Assembly: GCF_003412465.1 (NCBI RefSeq)
Contig: NZ_QTJV01000001.1
Span: 1,178,001 to 1,242,000, forward strand
Direction: 5' to 3'
DNA from: Chitinophaga silvisoli
Lineage (GTDB): Bacteria; Bacteroidota; Bacteroidia; Chitinophagales; Chitinophagaceae
Length of the DNA: 64,000 bases
This document shows positions 28,118 through 37,172 of this stretch, one piece after another. A program made the position numbers and the translations under genes. The notes under the pieces were generated by a model. The model was not told where the DNA came from. It searched no databases and saw nothing but the letters and a program-made list of their open reading frames with translations. Every line of letters starts with the position of its first letter. Position 1 is the first letter of the stretch.

Positions 28118-28281
28118 ATTTAGTTATTATTAAATTACCAGTTCTTCTGTATCATTACCATTTCCTTAACATTAAAAAGATTACCTTCACCATATTACTT
28201 CACTGGCATGTGTTTCATATTTCCATCTATCTAGCAACATATTTGAGATTTATTTCCCGCGCCTTATAAGCAACTTCAAAT

Positions 28282-29016
28282 ATGGTTATTTTTATTTTTT
28301 TCATTTCAATCTGGTACCTGTCATTGTTTTCTCAAACCTTTTTCCAGCATAGGTATGCTGCGCATGGTTCTTTTACAATGAGCAAAGCATGGGAACGGTT
28401 CTTTTTTATTGTTACATATATTACGCAGGGATCATCATATATGAGTCCCAGGGCCTATGGTATCATGCATAGGTTGCATCATGCACATACAGATACACCC
28501 CTTGATCCTCATTCTCCATCAAATTCGGATAATATTTTTGCAATGATGTGGCATACAAGAACGGTGTATCAGAATATTTTGCATCAAAAAATAGATATAG
28601 AGGATCGTTATACCAGGAATCTTCCTTCCTGGGAGAAGTTTGATCGTTTTGCAAACAGCGGGTTTTCAAGATTGATGTGGGTAGCATTATATATCCTGTT
28701 CTTTGCAATTTTTGCGACAACCCCATGGCAATATTTGCTTCTGCCAATTGTCATTTCAATGGGAGCTTTTCATGGTGCGATTGTTAACTGGTTTGCGCAT
28801 AAGTATGGGTATATCAATTTTAAGTTAAAGAATACTTCCATGAATTTATTGTTTGTGGATGTATTGATGTTAGGAGAGTCTTACCACAATAATCACCACA
28901 AGCGTCCGGCTTCTGTTAATTTTGGCTGTCGCTGGTTTGAAATTGATCCTATATATTATGCGATTCGTTTACTGGCATATTTGAAGATCGTCAGGATAGT
29001 GAAAGTACCAGCTTAA
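28282..29016 (+). CDS. Fatty acid (acyl-CoA delta-9) desaturase
   Basis: 244 residues. Three histidine boxes are present in order: HRYAAH (about 22), HRLHHAHTD (about 65) and HNNHH (about 210), as in stearoyl-CoA-type membrane desaturases that hold a di-iron centre. Several hydrophobic helices separate them. It would insert a cis double bond into acyl chains and raise membrane fluidity. It is followed by a long perfect-stem terminator and, 300 bases later, cold-shock and RNA-binding genes. Confidence 0.9.
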   Translation: MVIFIFFISIWYLSLFSQTFFQHRYAAHGSFTMSKAWERFFFIVTYITQGSSYMSPRAYGIMHRLHHAHTDTPLDPHSPSNSDNIFAMMWHTRTVYQNILHQKIDIEDRYTRNLPSWEKFDRFANSGFSRLMWVALYILFFAIFATTPWQYLLLPIVISMGAFHGAIVNWFAHKYGYINFKLKNTSMNLLFVDVLMLGESYHNNHHKRPASVNFGCRWFEIDPIYYAIRLLAYLKIVRIVKVPA

Positions 29017-29032
29017 GGTAAGCTTTATTGAA

Positions 29033-29079
29033 AAACAGGATTTTGTTTGAGAACATGTTCACAAAACAAAATCCTGTTT
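29033..29079 (+). terminator. Hairpin terminator with 16-base perfect stem
   Basis: AAACAGGATTTTGTTT (29033-29048) and its exact complement (29064-29079) flank a 15-base loop, 17 bases after the desaturase stop. Confidence 0.75.
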
Positions 29080-29312
29080 CATCAGAATAATTCAGGTGCA
29101 ATTCAGTGTTTTTCCTGGTGCATAGATTGTATTTCTATTGATTAAAGATTTTATCTTTCAGGCAGTGGGGAATGGTTGGGGCAAAAATGATATGTTCGTG
29201 CGGAAATTTGCCATTTTAAAAATAAAAAAACCGGTAAAATAATATTTAAGTTTAAATATCATTCTATCGGATGCTTGAATTTGGAAATGTTTGTATTTCC
29301 AGATTTTGGTTC

Positions 29313-29762
29313 TTAATTATTAGAACTCCTTCTTTTTTTAACAGATGTTGCAAAGTAACCCTTGGCATTTTTATCCAGGATATATACAACAGATTCATGT
29401 TCTTTCACCGATTCTAATAAATCGTTTATATGGAAGAATATTCTATCATTGGACTTGTCATCAGTAATAAATCCAAATCCTTTAGCCTGGTTGAAAAACG
29501 TGATTTTCCCATTTCTGGTTAGATCTTCTGTAGGTTTGGATGTCGTATCAATGCGAATATCCTTTGAATCAATTTCAACCTTCCTGGATTCTTTAGGTGG
29601 TGTTGAGCTGAGATTACCATTTTCATCAACATATGCTAACATATCATCAAGACCTTTACCTTTATTATTATTGATCTTCCGATTTTTCGCTTTTTGTGCC
29701 TTATCCTCTTTTAATTTAGCTTTCTTACTTCTGAATTCTTTCTTCGAAGAAGTTTCTCCCAT
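29313..29762 (-). CDS. Cold-shock-domain protein with basic N-terminal extension
   Basis: 149 residues. The last 65 residues are a cold-shock domain with RNP1 KGFGFI and RNP2 IFFHI (NGKITFFNQAKGFGFI). The first 80 residues are lysine-rich and probably disordered (KEFRSKKAKLKEDKAQKAKN). This layout is the larger Bacteroidota cold-shock protein, about twice the length of CspA. It would bind single-stranded RNA and melt structure at low temperature. About 590 non-coding bases lie upstream. Confidence 0.85.
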   Translation of the reverse strand: MGETSSKKEFRSKKAKLKEDKAQKAKNRKINNNKGKGLDDMLAYVDENGNLSSTPPKESRKVEIDSKDIRIDTTSKPTEDLTRNGKITFFNQAKGFGFITDDKSNDRIFFHINDLLESVKEHESVVYILDKNAKGYFATSVKKRRSSNN

Positions 29763-30300
29763 AGTTTCTGATTTTATTGAAGTTCCATAATTTATTAATT
29801 TATGTATCCAGGGTCATCATCCTTTTGGTACAAAGAAAATATAGCATTTATAATAGCAGGCATCCAAATGCTTTACTTTCATAATTGGATTAACATTTCA
29901 GCACTTATTCTTTTCAAAAGGAAAATGAATTGCCAGTTACAATGGAACGTATACTGTTTAAATTTGGCTTCCTACTTTATAGCGTGTCATATTGACGAGC
30001 AGTAGGATAAAGAAGAGAGATTCGTTCAGACTTCTGATACCTTTTTTGTAAGACCATCACCCGGCATCTTAAATAATGCAAACATTTATTTAAGGATGAA
30101 ATTTATTCTCATGTAAAAGTTAGCCCGGATGTGTGATGATAAGATACGCTATCAGGCACAAATAATACTATAGGAATAAAGCATGGCTTTAAATAGTGAG
30201 AGATTGATTCAGGAGATGAATTTAGTGTGCTCAGCTCATTTATAATAAGTACTGCCAAATAACCTTTCGTAATTGTTGCATGAAGTAGTATCAGGGAATT
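29763..30300 (-). other. Long non-coding leader of the cold-shock gene
   Basis: No reading frame of note in about 540 bases. A long 5' leader upstream of a cold-shock gene is a known way of thermal control (cspA), but no cold box or promoter could be assigned here. Confidence 0.4.
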
Positions 30301-30341
30301 TACTTACGGGAAAAGGGAAACGGTAACTTTTCCCGTAAGTA
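30301..30341 (-). terminator. Hairpin after the RRM protein gene
   Basis: TACTTACGGGAAAAG (30301-30315) pairs fully with its complement at 30327-30341 across an 11-base loop, 12 bases after the RRM stop. No long T tract follows on the minus strand. Confidence 0.6.
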
Positions 30342-30352
30342 TTTTATTCCAG

Positions 30353-30634
30353 TTACCAACGGTCATTGTAAGCAGTTCTGGCAGGCTTTTCCTCTCTGGG
30401 TTTAGCTTGACTGACTGCAATTGTTTTCCCATCAATTAATGAACCGTTCATTTCTTTGATGGCTCTTTCAGCTTCGGTATCATCTGGCATGTTAACAAAG
30501 CCAAAGCCTCTGCTCCGATTGGTGAATTTATCAACAATGACATTTGCTGAGCCTACAATACCATATTTGGAAAAATGGTTGTTAAGGTCCTCTTTAACGA
30601 CAAAAGGACTCAGATTGGACACATAGATATCCAT
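30353..30634 (-). CDS. RNA-binding protein with single RRM (RbpA-like)
   Basis: 93 residues. RNP2 is IYVSNL and RNP1 is RGFGFVNM, the two aromatic motifs that stack on RNA, within a complete RRM fold (VVKEDLNNHFSKYGIV, ERAIKEMNG, IDGKTIAVSQA). The short arginine-rich tail (KPREEKPARTAYNDRW) follows. The size matches cyanobacterial and Bacteroidota RbpA proteins, several of which are cold-induced. It sits beside the cold-shock-domain gene and has about 670 non-coding bases upstream. Confidence 0.9.
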   Translation of the reverse strand: MDIYVSNLSPFVVKEDLNNHFSKYGIVGSANVIVDKFTNRSRGFGFVNMPDDTEAERAIKEMNGSLIDGKTIAVSQAKPREEKPARTAYNDRW

Positions 30635-31141
30635 AGTATATAATTATTTATTTGTAAAAGATTGAATGAGGTAACGCCGGAGGTAAAAAAGAAGGCTGTA
30701 AAGGAAACTAGGTTACTTTTGCCGTAAACTCAAACTATATTCACAATAAAGGTATGGCTTATTCATTACTCTACCTAATAAATTAATTATTCACTAATAT
30801 TTATATGTGGATGTCTCTGTTGAAGCAACCAGCGCTTTTGTTTTTCTTTTTGTACCATACATCAATGATTTTGAAAAATCTTCGAATCAACTTCTATGGC
30901 AATGCCGGATATGTATCATCTCCGCTTAGGGCAATTATACTTCTCTTTTAAATATTTTAAAGACATAGTAAGGGGAAAATAATTTTTTTTAAAACGAGTA
31001 GGGGTAAAATTTTTATAGCGTGTTTTTACTGGTATAAACAATAAATACCCAGCATGAATATCAAATCGTATCAACACAGCTGTGTCCCGGGGATAATAAA
31101 GGGGGTAGTGCTATTTATATCTTTCAGCACTTAAAACCACC
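30635..31141 (-). other. Long non-coding region upstream of the RRM gene
   Basis: AT-rich, without a convincing gene apart from a possible short frame starting at 31053 (26 codons). It could hold a structured leader for the minus-strand RRM gene. Confidence 0.4.
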
Positions 31142-31285
31142 ATGCACCGGACAGCGCATCCGGTTCACTTCCAAAAGACGGTCGGCAGTTATGTAGCGAA
31201 TAATGCGGTTGTCTTTAGCAAGATCGGTAGCATGATGGTTTCAGATATTTTTTCCGGCGAATCTGCTTACATTGACCATGTTTAA
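31142..31285 (+). CDS. Possible small ORF ahead of the sigma factor gene
   Basis: 47 codons (starts MHRTAHPVHFQKTV) ending 18 bases before the sigma factor start. No homology recognised and codon use gives little support. It could be a leader peptide, a remnant or chance. Confidence 0.25.
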   Translation: MHRTAHPVHFQKTVGSYVANNAVVFSKIGSMMVSDIFSGESAYIDHV

Positions 31286-31303
31286 TGAATTAATAATAAA
31301 GAA

Positions 31304-31861
31304 ATGGACGATTTGTTCATCGACAACGAGGCCGTTTTTGAGCAACTGTTCAAAAAGTATTTCAGGGAGTTGCATGCCTATGCTTTCTCTTTATTGAAGG
31401 ATTGGGATGTTGCGGAAGAAATTGTGCAAGCCATGTTTCTTAAGCTATGGGAAAGGGATGAGGCTGTACAGGTCAGGCCTGCAATTAAATCTTATTTATA
31501 TAAATCAGTTTACCATAGTTGCCTCAATTATATAAGGGGGCAAAAGGTTCAGCTTAAATACCAAACTACAACTGTTATTTCCATAAAAAAGCAAACCGAT
31601 GATACTGCTCAAAAAATAAATATGAGCGAGTTGGAGTTGCATTTACATAGAGCTTTAAGCAAATTGCCAGAAAAATGCCGGGCCATATTTCAGCTGAGTC
31701 GTTTCGAGGAATTAAAATACCAGGATATCGCTAAGCAATTGAACATTTCTATAAAGACGGTTGAAACACAAATGAGCAAGGCATTAAAGATATTGAGAAG
31801 AGAATTAAAGGAATTTTTACCAGTTATTACACTAATGCTATTTAATATTTTCCGGTCATGA
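31304..31861 (+). CDS. ECF RNA polymerase sigma-70 factor
   Basis: 185 residues. Region 2 reads FEQLFKKYFRELHAYAFSL and AEEIVQAMFLKLWER, region 4 reads LPEKCRAIFQLSRFEEL and IAKQLNISIKTVETQMSKAL, the Bacteroidota FecI-like ECF pattern. Its stop overlaps the FecR start by four bases, so the two are translationally coupled. It would direct transcription in response to a signal passed through FecR. Confidence 0.92.
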   Translation: MDDLFIDNEAVFEQLFKKYFRELHAYAFSLLKDWDVAEEIVQAMFLKLWERDEAVQVRPAIKSYLYKSVYHSCLNYIRGQKVQLKYQTTTVISIKKQTDDTAQKINMSELELHLHRALSKLPEKCRAIFQLSRFEELKYQDIAKQLNISIKTVETQMSKALKILRRELKEFLPVITLMLFNIFRS

Positions 31862-32841
31862 AACAGCATATGAGCGAAGAACTATTGATCAGGTACTTGC
31901 TTGGCGAAGGAAGTCCTGACGAAATATTTGAAGTTGAGGCCTGGGCAGCTAGCCATAGCGCTAATGCCAAAAAACTAGATGAAATAAGCCGCATCCTTGA
32001 AACGAGCAAACGCCTGGCGCAGTTTAGTCCTGTGGATGAAAGGGAAGCATGGGTAAGATTTAAAAGTAAAAGGGGGCCTGTACTCAATCAACCAGTCGAG
32101 CTTCTCCCGGAGCAGGTATATTCAAAATGGTTCAGTATAGCTGCCGCCGTACTCCTATTAATAGGAGCAGGAACGCTTACTTATTTATTTAGCCGTAAAA
32201 GTGGTTCATCTGTTGATTGGGTGACCCTGAGGGCTGACAACCAGGTACGGGTAGATACTTTGCCTGATGGGTCTATCGTACATATCAATAAAAAGTCGAC
32301 AATTGCCTATCCTGGTAATTTCACTTCAAAACGGGAGGTCAAACTTACCGGTGAGGCATTCTTTAACGTTAAACATGATGATGCGGTTCCATTTACTGTA
32401 CAGGTGGAAGATGTTAGTGTACGGGACATAGGTACTACTTTTAACATAAAGAACAGGGGGCATCATATCGAGGTGATTGTGGGGAGCGGGATTGTGAAAG
32501 TAATTAAGAATGAAGCTACAGTACAGCTAAGTGCGCAGCAGATGGTAAGTATCAATATGGGTGATAAAGGTTTGAAGGTGCAGAGGAACAGTAATGAACT
32601 GTATAATTACTATACGAGCAATAACTTCTCCGCCAACAAAACGCCATTATGGCGATTGGTAGATGTATTGAACGAAGCTTATGGCGCTGATATTAAAATT
32701 GAGAATGAAGCTTTGCGTAACACACCTATTACGGTTAACATCAGGCTCCAGGATTCGCTGGAAAATATATTGAACGTGATCGGACTGACTACACCTCATA
32801 TGCAGGTGCAAAAGTCAGGAGGTACTTATATTATAAAATAA
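31858..32841 (+). CDS. FecR family anti-sigma factor
   Basis: 327 residues. A cytosolic N-terminus, a single transmembrane helix (FSIAAAVLLLIGAGTLTYLF, about 98-118), the periplasmic FecR domain (LPDGSIVHINKKSTIAYPG, VKLTGEAFFNVKH, VRDIGTTFNIKNRG) and a C-terminal DUF4974/STN-like domain (LWRLVDVLNEAYGADIKI). It binds and restrains the preceding sigma factor and transmits the outer-membrane signal. Normally a SusC-type receptor follows; here the convergent partner is an STN/LA_2272 protein. Confidence 0.9.
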   Translation: MKQHMSEELLIRYLLGEGSPDEIFEVEAWAASHSANAKKLDEISRILETSKRLAQFSPVDEREAWVRFKSKRGPVLNQPVELLPEQVYSKWFSIAAAVLLLIGAGTLTYLFSRKSGSSVDWVTLRADNQVRVDTLPDGSIVHINKKSTIAYPGNFTSKREVKLTGEAFFNVKHDDAVPFTVQVEDVSVRDIGTTFNIKNRGHHIEVIVGSGIVKVIKNEATVQLSAQQMVSINMGDKGLKVQRNSNELYNYYTSNNFSANKTPLWRLVDVLNEAYGADIKIENEALRNTPITVNIRLQDSLENILNVIGLTTPHMQVQKSGGTYIIK

Positions 32842-32851
32842 TAGTACCGCT

Positions 32852-34615
32852 TTAAAACCAGCGAAACAATATACCGCCTGTAATACCAACATATGTCGTA
32901 TTGATCTGTGCGTTTGTAAAAGATCTTTTCAAAATCCAGCCATTGGTTATAAATCCGGCATTCTTATCAGCCGATGCCATAATGATATATGGTCCGGCAA
33001 ATAAGCCCCAATGTTTATTTAACTTATAACCTGGAAGCAGCCTGATGGAACTGGCGTGATAATTTTGGTTGAGCGTTGTAATATATTCAGTTTTTAAGGT
33101 AAACCTATTGTCGTTGATAATGTGAGCTCCGATTCCTACATTGAGCAAGTATTGTTTTTTTTCAGGGGAAGACTGATAGCCCAAACCAATTAATCCATAT
33201 AATACCCTGCCGCCGGAACGAAAATCGGCATGGGTGAAAAAGGATTCATCAATACTTATTCCTATGCTTTTTTCTCCATTTTTAATAATATTGATAATGC
33301 CAAGAGAAAAGTCACTGGTATCCGCGAAGTTGATAAGGCCAACCTGGAAACCTCTTACTTTTTTGGCGATGTTTAAAAGACCGCCAGCCTGTAAGGCAGA
33401 AACATATCCACTTTTATTTATCAATCCGGCGATTTGAATCTTGCTGCTATCCCTGGCAATATTGGTGAGTCCGGCCATTGTAAGTCCCTTACTGCTGACA
33501 GTGGTATTGATTAGTCCGGCGATATGTACGCCATTTGCCCTTTGGCTTATATTAGCCAGGCTGGCCATTTGCAATCCGCTGTCAAAATAAGACGTTTTAT
33601 TTGCTAATCCTGCGAGCTGCAACCCACTGATATGGTTTAACACGCGGTTATAAACACCTGCAAATTGTACACCTCTGGCACTGCCGCCGACAAAATTAAA
33701 AACGCCTGCCATCTGCGTAGAACGCATATCTTTTCGATTGATATTAAAAAGACCTGCCAGTTCAAGGCCGTCTATTCCGGCGGTATAACCGCCTAGTAAG
33801 TTTAAGGACAAATGATCAATCACCTGGCTGTTATACAACCCGTGGGTGCTAAGGCCGGGGGTAAGGGAAATCTGGTAAGGGCTGTAAGCAAAAAAGTTGC
33901 CGAGGTTTAATCCTTGCAGTAGTTGTTTTGAGCTGATGAAAATGCGTGCGAACCGGTTATGTTCTACATCGTTGCCTGGGATATTGTCCGGGTAGTATTT
34001 ATAATTTTTGATGGCGCTTTTTTCATTGACAATAATATCAGGCAGAATATATGTTGAAGTATCGCGATAATCTTCTTTACTTACCGTAATTAATATAGGT
34101 CCGATATGATTTTTTAATTTCAGTTCAAAATATCCCTGGTCGTCAGTAAATGTTGATAACAGTTGATTTCTCTCGTATACACTGGCCTGCATGATTGCTT
34201 TTGCATCGGCAACATCACTTACATTCCCTTTTATGATGGTTTTTGCCCCGTTTTTGTAAGCTTCGGCAATAATGAATAATTTACGGGGCGCGAATCTGAG
34301 TACTACATATCCCGGAACTTCTTTAAACTCATAATTCTCTCCCAGTATTTTTTCCAGTAAATCCAACAGGGGGCCGCTGTAAGCGGGTAAAGATACCAGG
34401 CTGTCTGCAGGAATTATTTTATTATTATAAGCAAAGGAGAAGTTCTGTTTATCGGAGATCTTTTCCAGCAGGTGTGCGACCGGCACTTGCTTTTGCTCCT
34501 CTATAGTAACTCCTTTCATCAGGTTGTTTTGCGCTGATAATGGGAGATAAGCAATTATGAAAATTAAAAAGGTATTTAATGATCTTTTTTTGCAGATGCT
34601 CATCAAGTATGTCAT
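32852..34615 (-). CDS. Secreted protein with STN, carboxypeptidase-like and LA_2272 repeat domains
   Basis: 587 residues from ATG at 34615; upstream in-frame ATG at 34657 is possible. A signal peptide (NTFLIFIIAYLPLSAQ) precedes an STN domain (VPVAHLLEKISDKQNFSFAY and LLDLLEKILGENYEF), then a CarboxypepD_reg-like beta-sandwich (IKGNVSDVADAKAIMQASVY). Residues about 260-430 hold at least nine repeats of the form GLQLAGLxNxx (GLELAGLFNI, GVQFAGVYNR, GVHIAGLINT, KIQIAGLINK), the LA_2272 surface repeat. The final part looks like outer-membrane beta strands. It faces the sigma/FecR pair and carries the STN domain with which FecR proteins interact, so it may be a signal input. Confidence 0.8.
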   Translation of the reverse strand: MTYLMSICKKRSLNTFLIFIIAYLPLSAQNNLMKGVTIEEQKQVPVAHLLEKISDKQNFSFAYNNKIIPADSLVSLPAYSGPLLDLLEKILGENYEFKEVPGYVVLRFAPRKLFIIAEAYKNGAKTIIKGNVSDVADAKAIMQASVYERNQLLSTFTDDQGYFELKLKNHIGPILITVSKEDYRDTSTYILPDIIVNEKSAIKNYKYYPDNIPGNDVEHNRFARIFISSKQLLQGLNLGNFFAYSPYQISLTPGLSTHGLYNSQVIDHLSLNLLGGYTAGIDGLELAGLFNINRKDMRSTQMAGVFNFVGGSARGVQFAGVYNRVLNHISGLQLAGLANKTSYFDSGLQMASLANISQRANGVHIAGLINTTVSSKGLTMAGLTNIARDSSKIQIAGLINKSGYVSALQAGGLLNIAKKVRGFQVGLINFADTSDFSLGIINIIKNGEKSIGISIDESFFTHADFRSGGRVLYGLIGLGYQSSPEKKQYLLNVGIGAHIINDNRFTLKTEYITTLNQNYHASSIRLLPGYKLNKHWGLFAGPYIIMASADKNAGFITNGWILKRSFTNAQINTTYVGITGGILFRWF

Positions 34616-34771
34616 ATTTTTTAATCTGAACCATATTCTAACCAGGATAGGCTGCACCTTATAACACCTATAAGGCCTTTTACCCTTACTTCATTTATGT
34701 TTTTTTTAGATTTAAAGGTGGTATTGAGGTAAGGGACAGTAATGTTCTGGCATCACGTTTTTAAAAGGAAG

Positions 34772-35719
34772 CTAAGATTTGCCACTCCATTTCTTTGGCT
34801 TCATGCCCATGTGTTTTTCAAATAGTCGCCCGAAATAACTGAGATTACTAAATCCAAGACGGTAACCGACTTCGGAAACTGATAGCTTTTCATCTTTCAG
34901 CAATCTCGCCGCCTCTAATATGCGGATATGTTGATGATAGTCAAAAAGACCTTTACCAAATACCTGTACAAATAGTTTACGAAGTTTTTGCTCGTTCATG
35001 CCACTTAACTTTACCAGTTGCGGGATGGGTATTGATTGCTGCAAAGAGTTGGCCATTGCATTCCTGACTTTGTAAATACCATCGATCTCAATTACATTCA
35101 TTTGCTGATATGAAATAGCTGCTCTTCTGGATAGATTTCTAAATAGATAATAAATCATCCCCATGCATTTGTGTTTATAAAAGAAATCCGGCAACAAAAT
35201 CGATTCATTAACGCTTAATACTTCATCAACCAGCGTCGCAATTTCAGGCGACATAAATTCTTCGATCCAGAAAGTTCGTTCGAGGTCAAAAAGATAATGG
35301 AACCTTGCTTCGTCCTTACCAAGAAATTGTTTCAAAAAATTCATGTCAATAAGAATGGTGATCTGTCTCAACTGCACTTCTTTCGAAAAGCTCACGGTAC
35401 TTGCCAGGTGTAAGGGTGAAATACGCACATGTGCCCGTTCATGCTGAAGACCATCATTGGTGCCAGCTCCCCTGTCATCAAAGACGTTCTGGAATGAAAT
35501 CAATAATCCATTTTTAATAATTGTAATGGGATTGCGTTCAAAACTAAAATCCTCTTTTGCTAATACAGAGCGAATCATAATTAACATATCCGGTAAGAGA
35601 TCTATTACCTGAATTTTACGTAAACCCAGCCTGTCCAGTGCAGCCGTGCTCATGTTAAGCGGCATGCCAATCCTGGAAGCAAGGCTAAACATTAGTTCTT
35701 TGGGACTCTCCTGCTTCAT
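34772..35719 (-). CDS. AraC family transcriptional regulator
   Basis: 315 residues. The C-terminal 100 residues carry the AraC double HTH (IPQLVKLSGMNEQKLRKLF, SVSEVGYRLGFSNLSYF, HMGMKPKKW). The N-terminal region (RNPITIIKNGLLISF, VRISPLHLASTVSF) is the ligand-sensing part seen in many Bacteroidota AraC proteins. It is divergent from the FAD monooxygenase, with an 82-base gap, suggesting that it controls that gene. Confidence 0.85.
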   Translation of the reverse strand: MKQESPKELMFSLASRIGMPLNMSTAALDRLGLRKIQVIDLLPDMLIMIRSVLAKEDFSFERNPITIIKNGLLISFQNVFDDRGAGTNDGLQHERAHVRISPLHLASTVSFSKEVQLRQITILIDMNFLKQFLGKDEARFHYLFDLERTFWIEEFMSPEIATLVDEVLSVNESILLPDFFYKHKCMGMIYYLFRNLSRRAAISYQQMNVIEIDGIYKVRNAMANSLQQSIPIPQLVKLSGMNEQKLRKLFVQVFGKGLFDYHQHIRILEAARLLKDEKLSVSEVGYRLGFSNLSYFGRLFEKHMGMKPKKWSGKS

Positions 35720-35752
35720 TTTAGTGGACTATTTTTACTCGTTATCGGGCTA

Positions 35753-35781
35753 TTTTATGCATGAAGCTATAAATACTTTTG
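35753..35781 (+). promoter_or_regulatory. Candidate promoter of the FAD monooxygenase
   Basis: TACTTTTG at 35774-35781 fits the -7 consensus, with a T-rich -33 area (TTTT at 35753-35756), 20 bases before the ATG. Confidence 0.45.
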
Positions 35782-35801
35782 TGTAAAACAAACCAGGAAA
35801 A

Positions 35802-36974
35802 ATGAAAAAACGGATTATTATTTCAGGAGGTGGTATTGCAGGACTCACAGCGGCAAAGTTGCTACATAGTATGGGGCATGAAATCATTATTATAGAAAAG
35901 AGTAAGCAGTTCAATAAATCTGGATTTCTGGTCTCACTTAAAAGCTTTGGTGTTGAAATTATGGATGAACTTGGGCTCAAGAGCCAGTTGATAGCGCAAT
36001 CAACACCATCTGAACACATGCATTGGCTCGATTCAAATGGGGACATGATCCGAAATATCAGCTATAAAGAGGTCAACAAGAATACCAGCCAGTCAGTCTT
36101 AATTACCCGTGGTGGATTGCATGATGTACTATATAAAGATATAAGCGGCAAGGTTGAAATCTTATTTGACACTACGATTGAGCACATGCAGCAGGATGGA
36201 GGAAAGGTGCACATTAAACTTTCCGGTGGTGCCACAGCAATTGCTGATATGGTCATAGTATCAGAAGGACTGCGTTCCGTAACAAGGGCAAGGCACTTTC
36301 CAGAAAGCCAACTGGAAGACTTTAACTTGTTATACATGGGCGGCAGACTTATGGGGAAAAATTCCTATAGTTTAGGTGTAATCAGCACCTACTTAGATGT
36401 TGACAGAATGCTCTCTATTTATCCTATCAGCAGCAATGAGATTGCCATTCAATGTTATATTCATACAACTGAGGAGCTTTCGAAGGTACATTCCAATATT
36501 ACAGCCATGCTGAGAGACCACTTTAAATCGTACAGTGCTGAGGTGCGGCATTTAATTGATGCGATCACTGAGAGTGGGCAAACATTTGTAGACAAAATGG
36601 GAATGGTACATGCACCAGATCTTTTCAGGGGTAATATCGTTTTATTGGGGGATGCTGGTTATTGCCCTACAGCAATGTCGGGTATGGGAGCCTCTCTGTC
36701 GATATATGGTGCGAAGGCATTAGCTCATTTTCTTTCGGAGTCAGCCAATGACATTTCAACGGCATTGGTTAAATATGATAGGCTAATGAAGCCGATCATT
36801 AAAAAATTCCAGGAAAATGCGAGGAACAATGCCCGCTCATTTATACCCGGAAGTGAAGCCGATCTTTCAAGGTTCTCACATCTATTTAAAACTGCATCAG
36901 ATGACGAGGTTAGCAGGATGATGACAGATCAGCTTGTTCTGACAGCAGAACAAAAGAAATTCATCATAAAATAA
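35802..36974 (+). CDS. FAD-dependent monooxygenase (PHBH/TetX-like)
   Basis: 390 residues. The N-terminal dinucleotide fold is IIISGGGIAGLTAAKLLHS (GxGxxG), and the second FAD motif is LLGDAGYCPTAMSGMGAS, as in group A aromatic hydroxylases and TetX-type enzymes. IVSEGLRSVTRARHFPE corresponds to the DG motif that contacts NAD(P)H and FAD, though the usual DG is EG. It hydroxylates an aromatic or polyketide compound, including possible drugs. The divergent AraC gene is the likely regulator. Confidence 0.85.
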   Translation: MKKRIIISGGGIAGLTAAKLLHSMGHEIIIIEKSKQFNKSGFLVSLKSFGVEIMDELGLKSQLIAQSTPSEHMHWLDSNGDMIRNISYKEVNKNTSQSVLITRGGLHDVLYKDISGKVEILFDTTIEHMQQDGGKVHIKLSGGATAIADMVIVSEGLRSVTRARHFPESQLEDFNLLYMGGRLMGKNSYSLGVISTYLDVDRMLSIYPISSNEIAIQCYIHTTEELSKVHSNITAMLRDHFKSYSAEVRHLIDAITESGQTFVDKMGMVHAPDLFRGNIVLLGDAGYCPTAMSGMGASLSIYGAKALAHFLSESANDISTALVKYDRLMKPIIKKFQENARNNARSFIPGSEADLSRFSHLFKTASDDEVSRMMTDQLVLTAEQKKFIIK

Positions 36975-37137
36975 TTCGTGGGGGTTCTTTGGAATTCATA
37001 TGACCTTGCCAGGGCCAAACTTTTTTTTACTCCAGAATGATTAATAATATAAAAGAATTAATACAAGTGCGCAGTCTTTTGCGCACTTAAACCAGTTATA
37101 ATAGCTCCCCATGTCCCAAAATGTATAATTAATGTCC

Positions 37138-37168
37138 TTTGAGACAAAAGATCCCCTTGCTAATTTTG
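37138..37168 (+). promoter_or_regulatory. Perfect Bacteroidota promoter of the GlxA-type gene
   Basis: TTTG at 37138-37141, 19 bases, then TAATTTTG at 37161-37168 match the consensus exactly. The ATG at 37173 lies only four bases after the -7 box. Confidence 0.75.
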
Positions 37169-37172
37169 TGTC

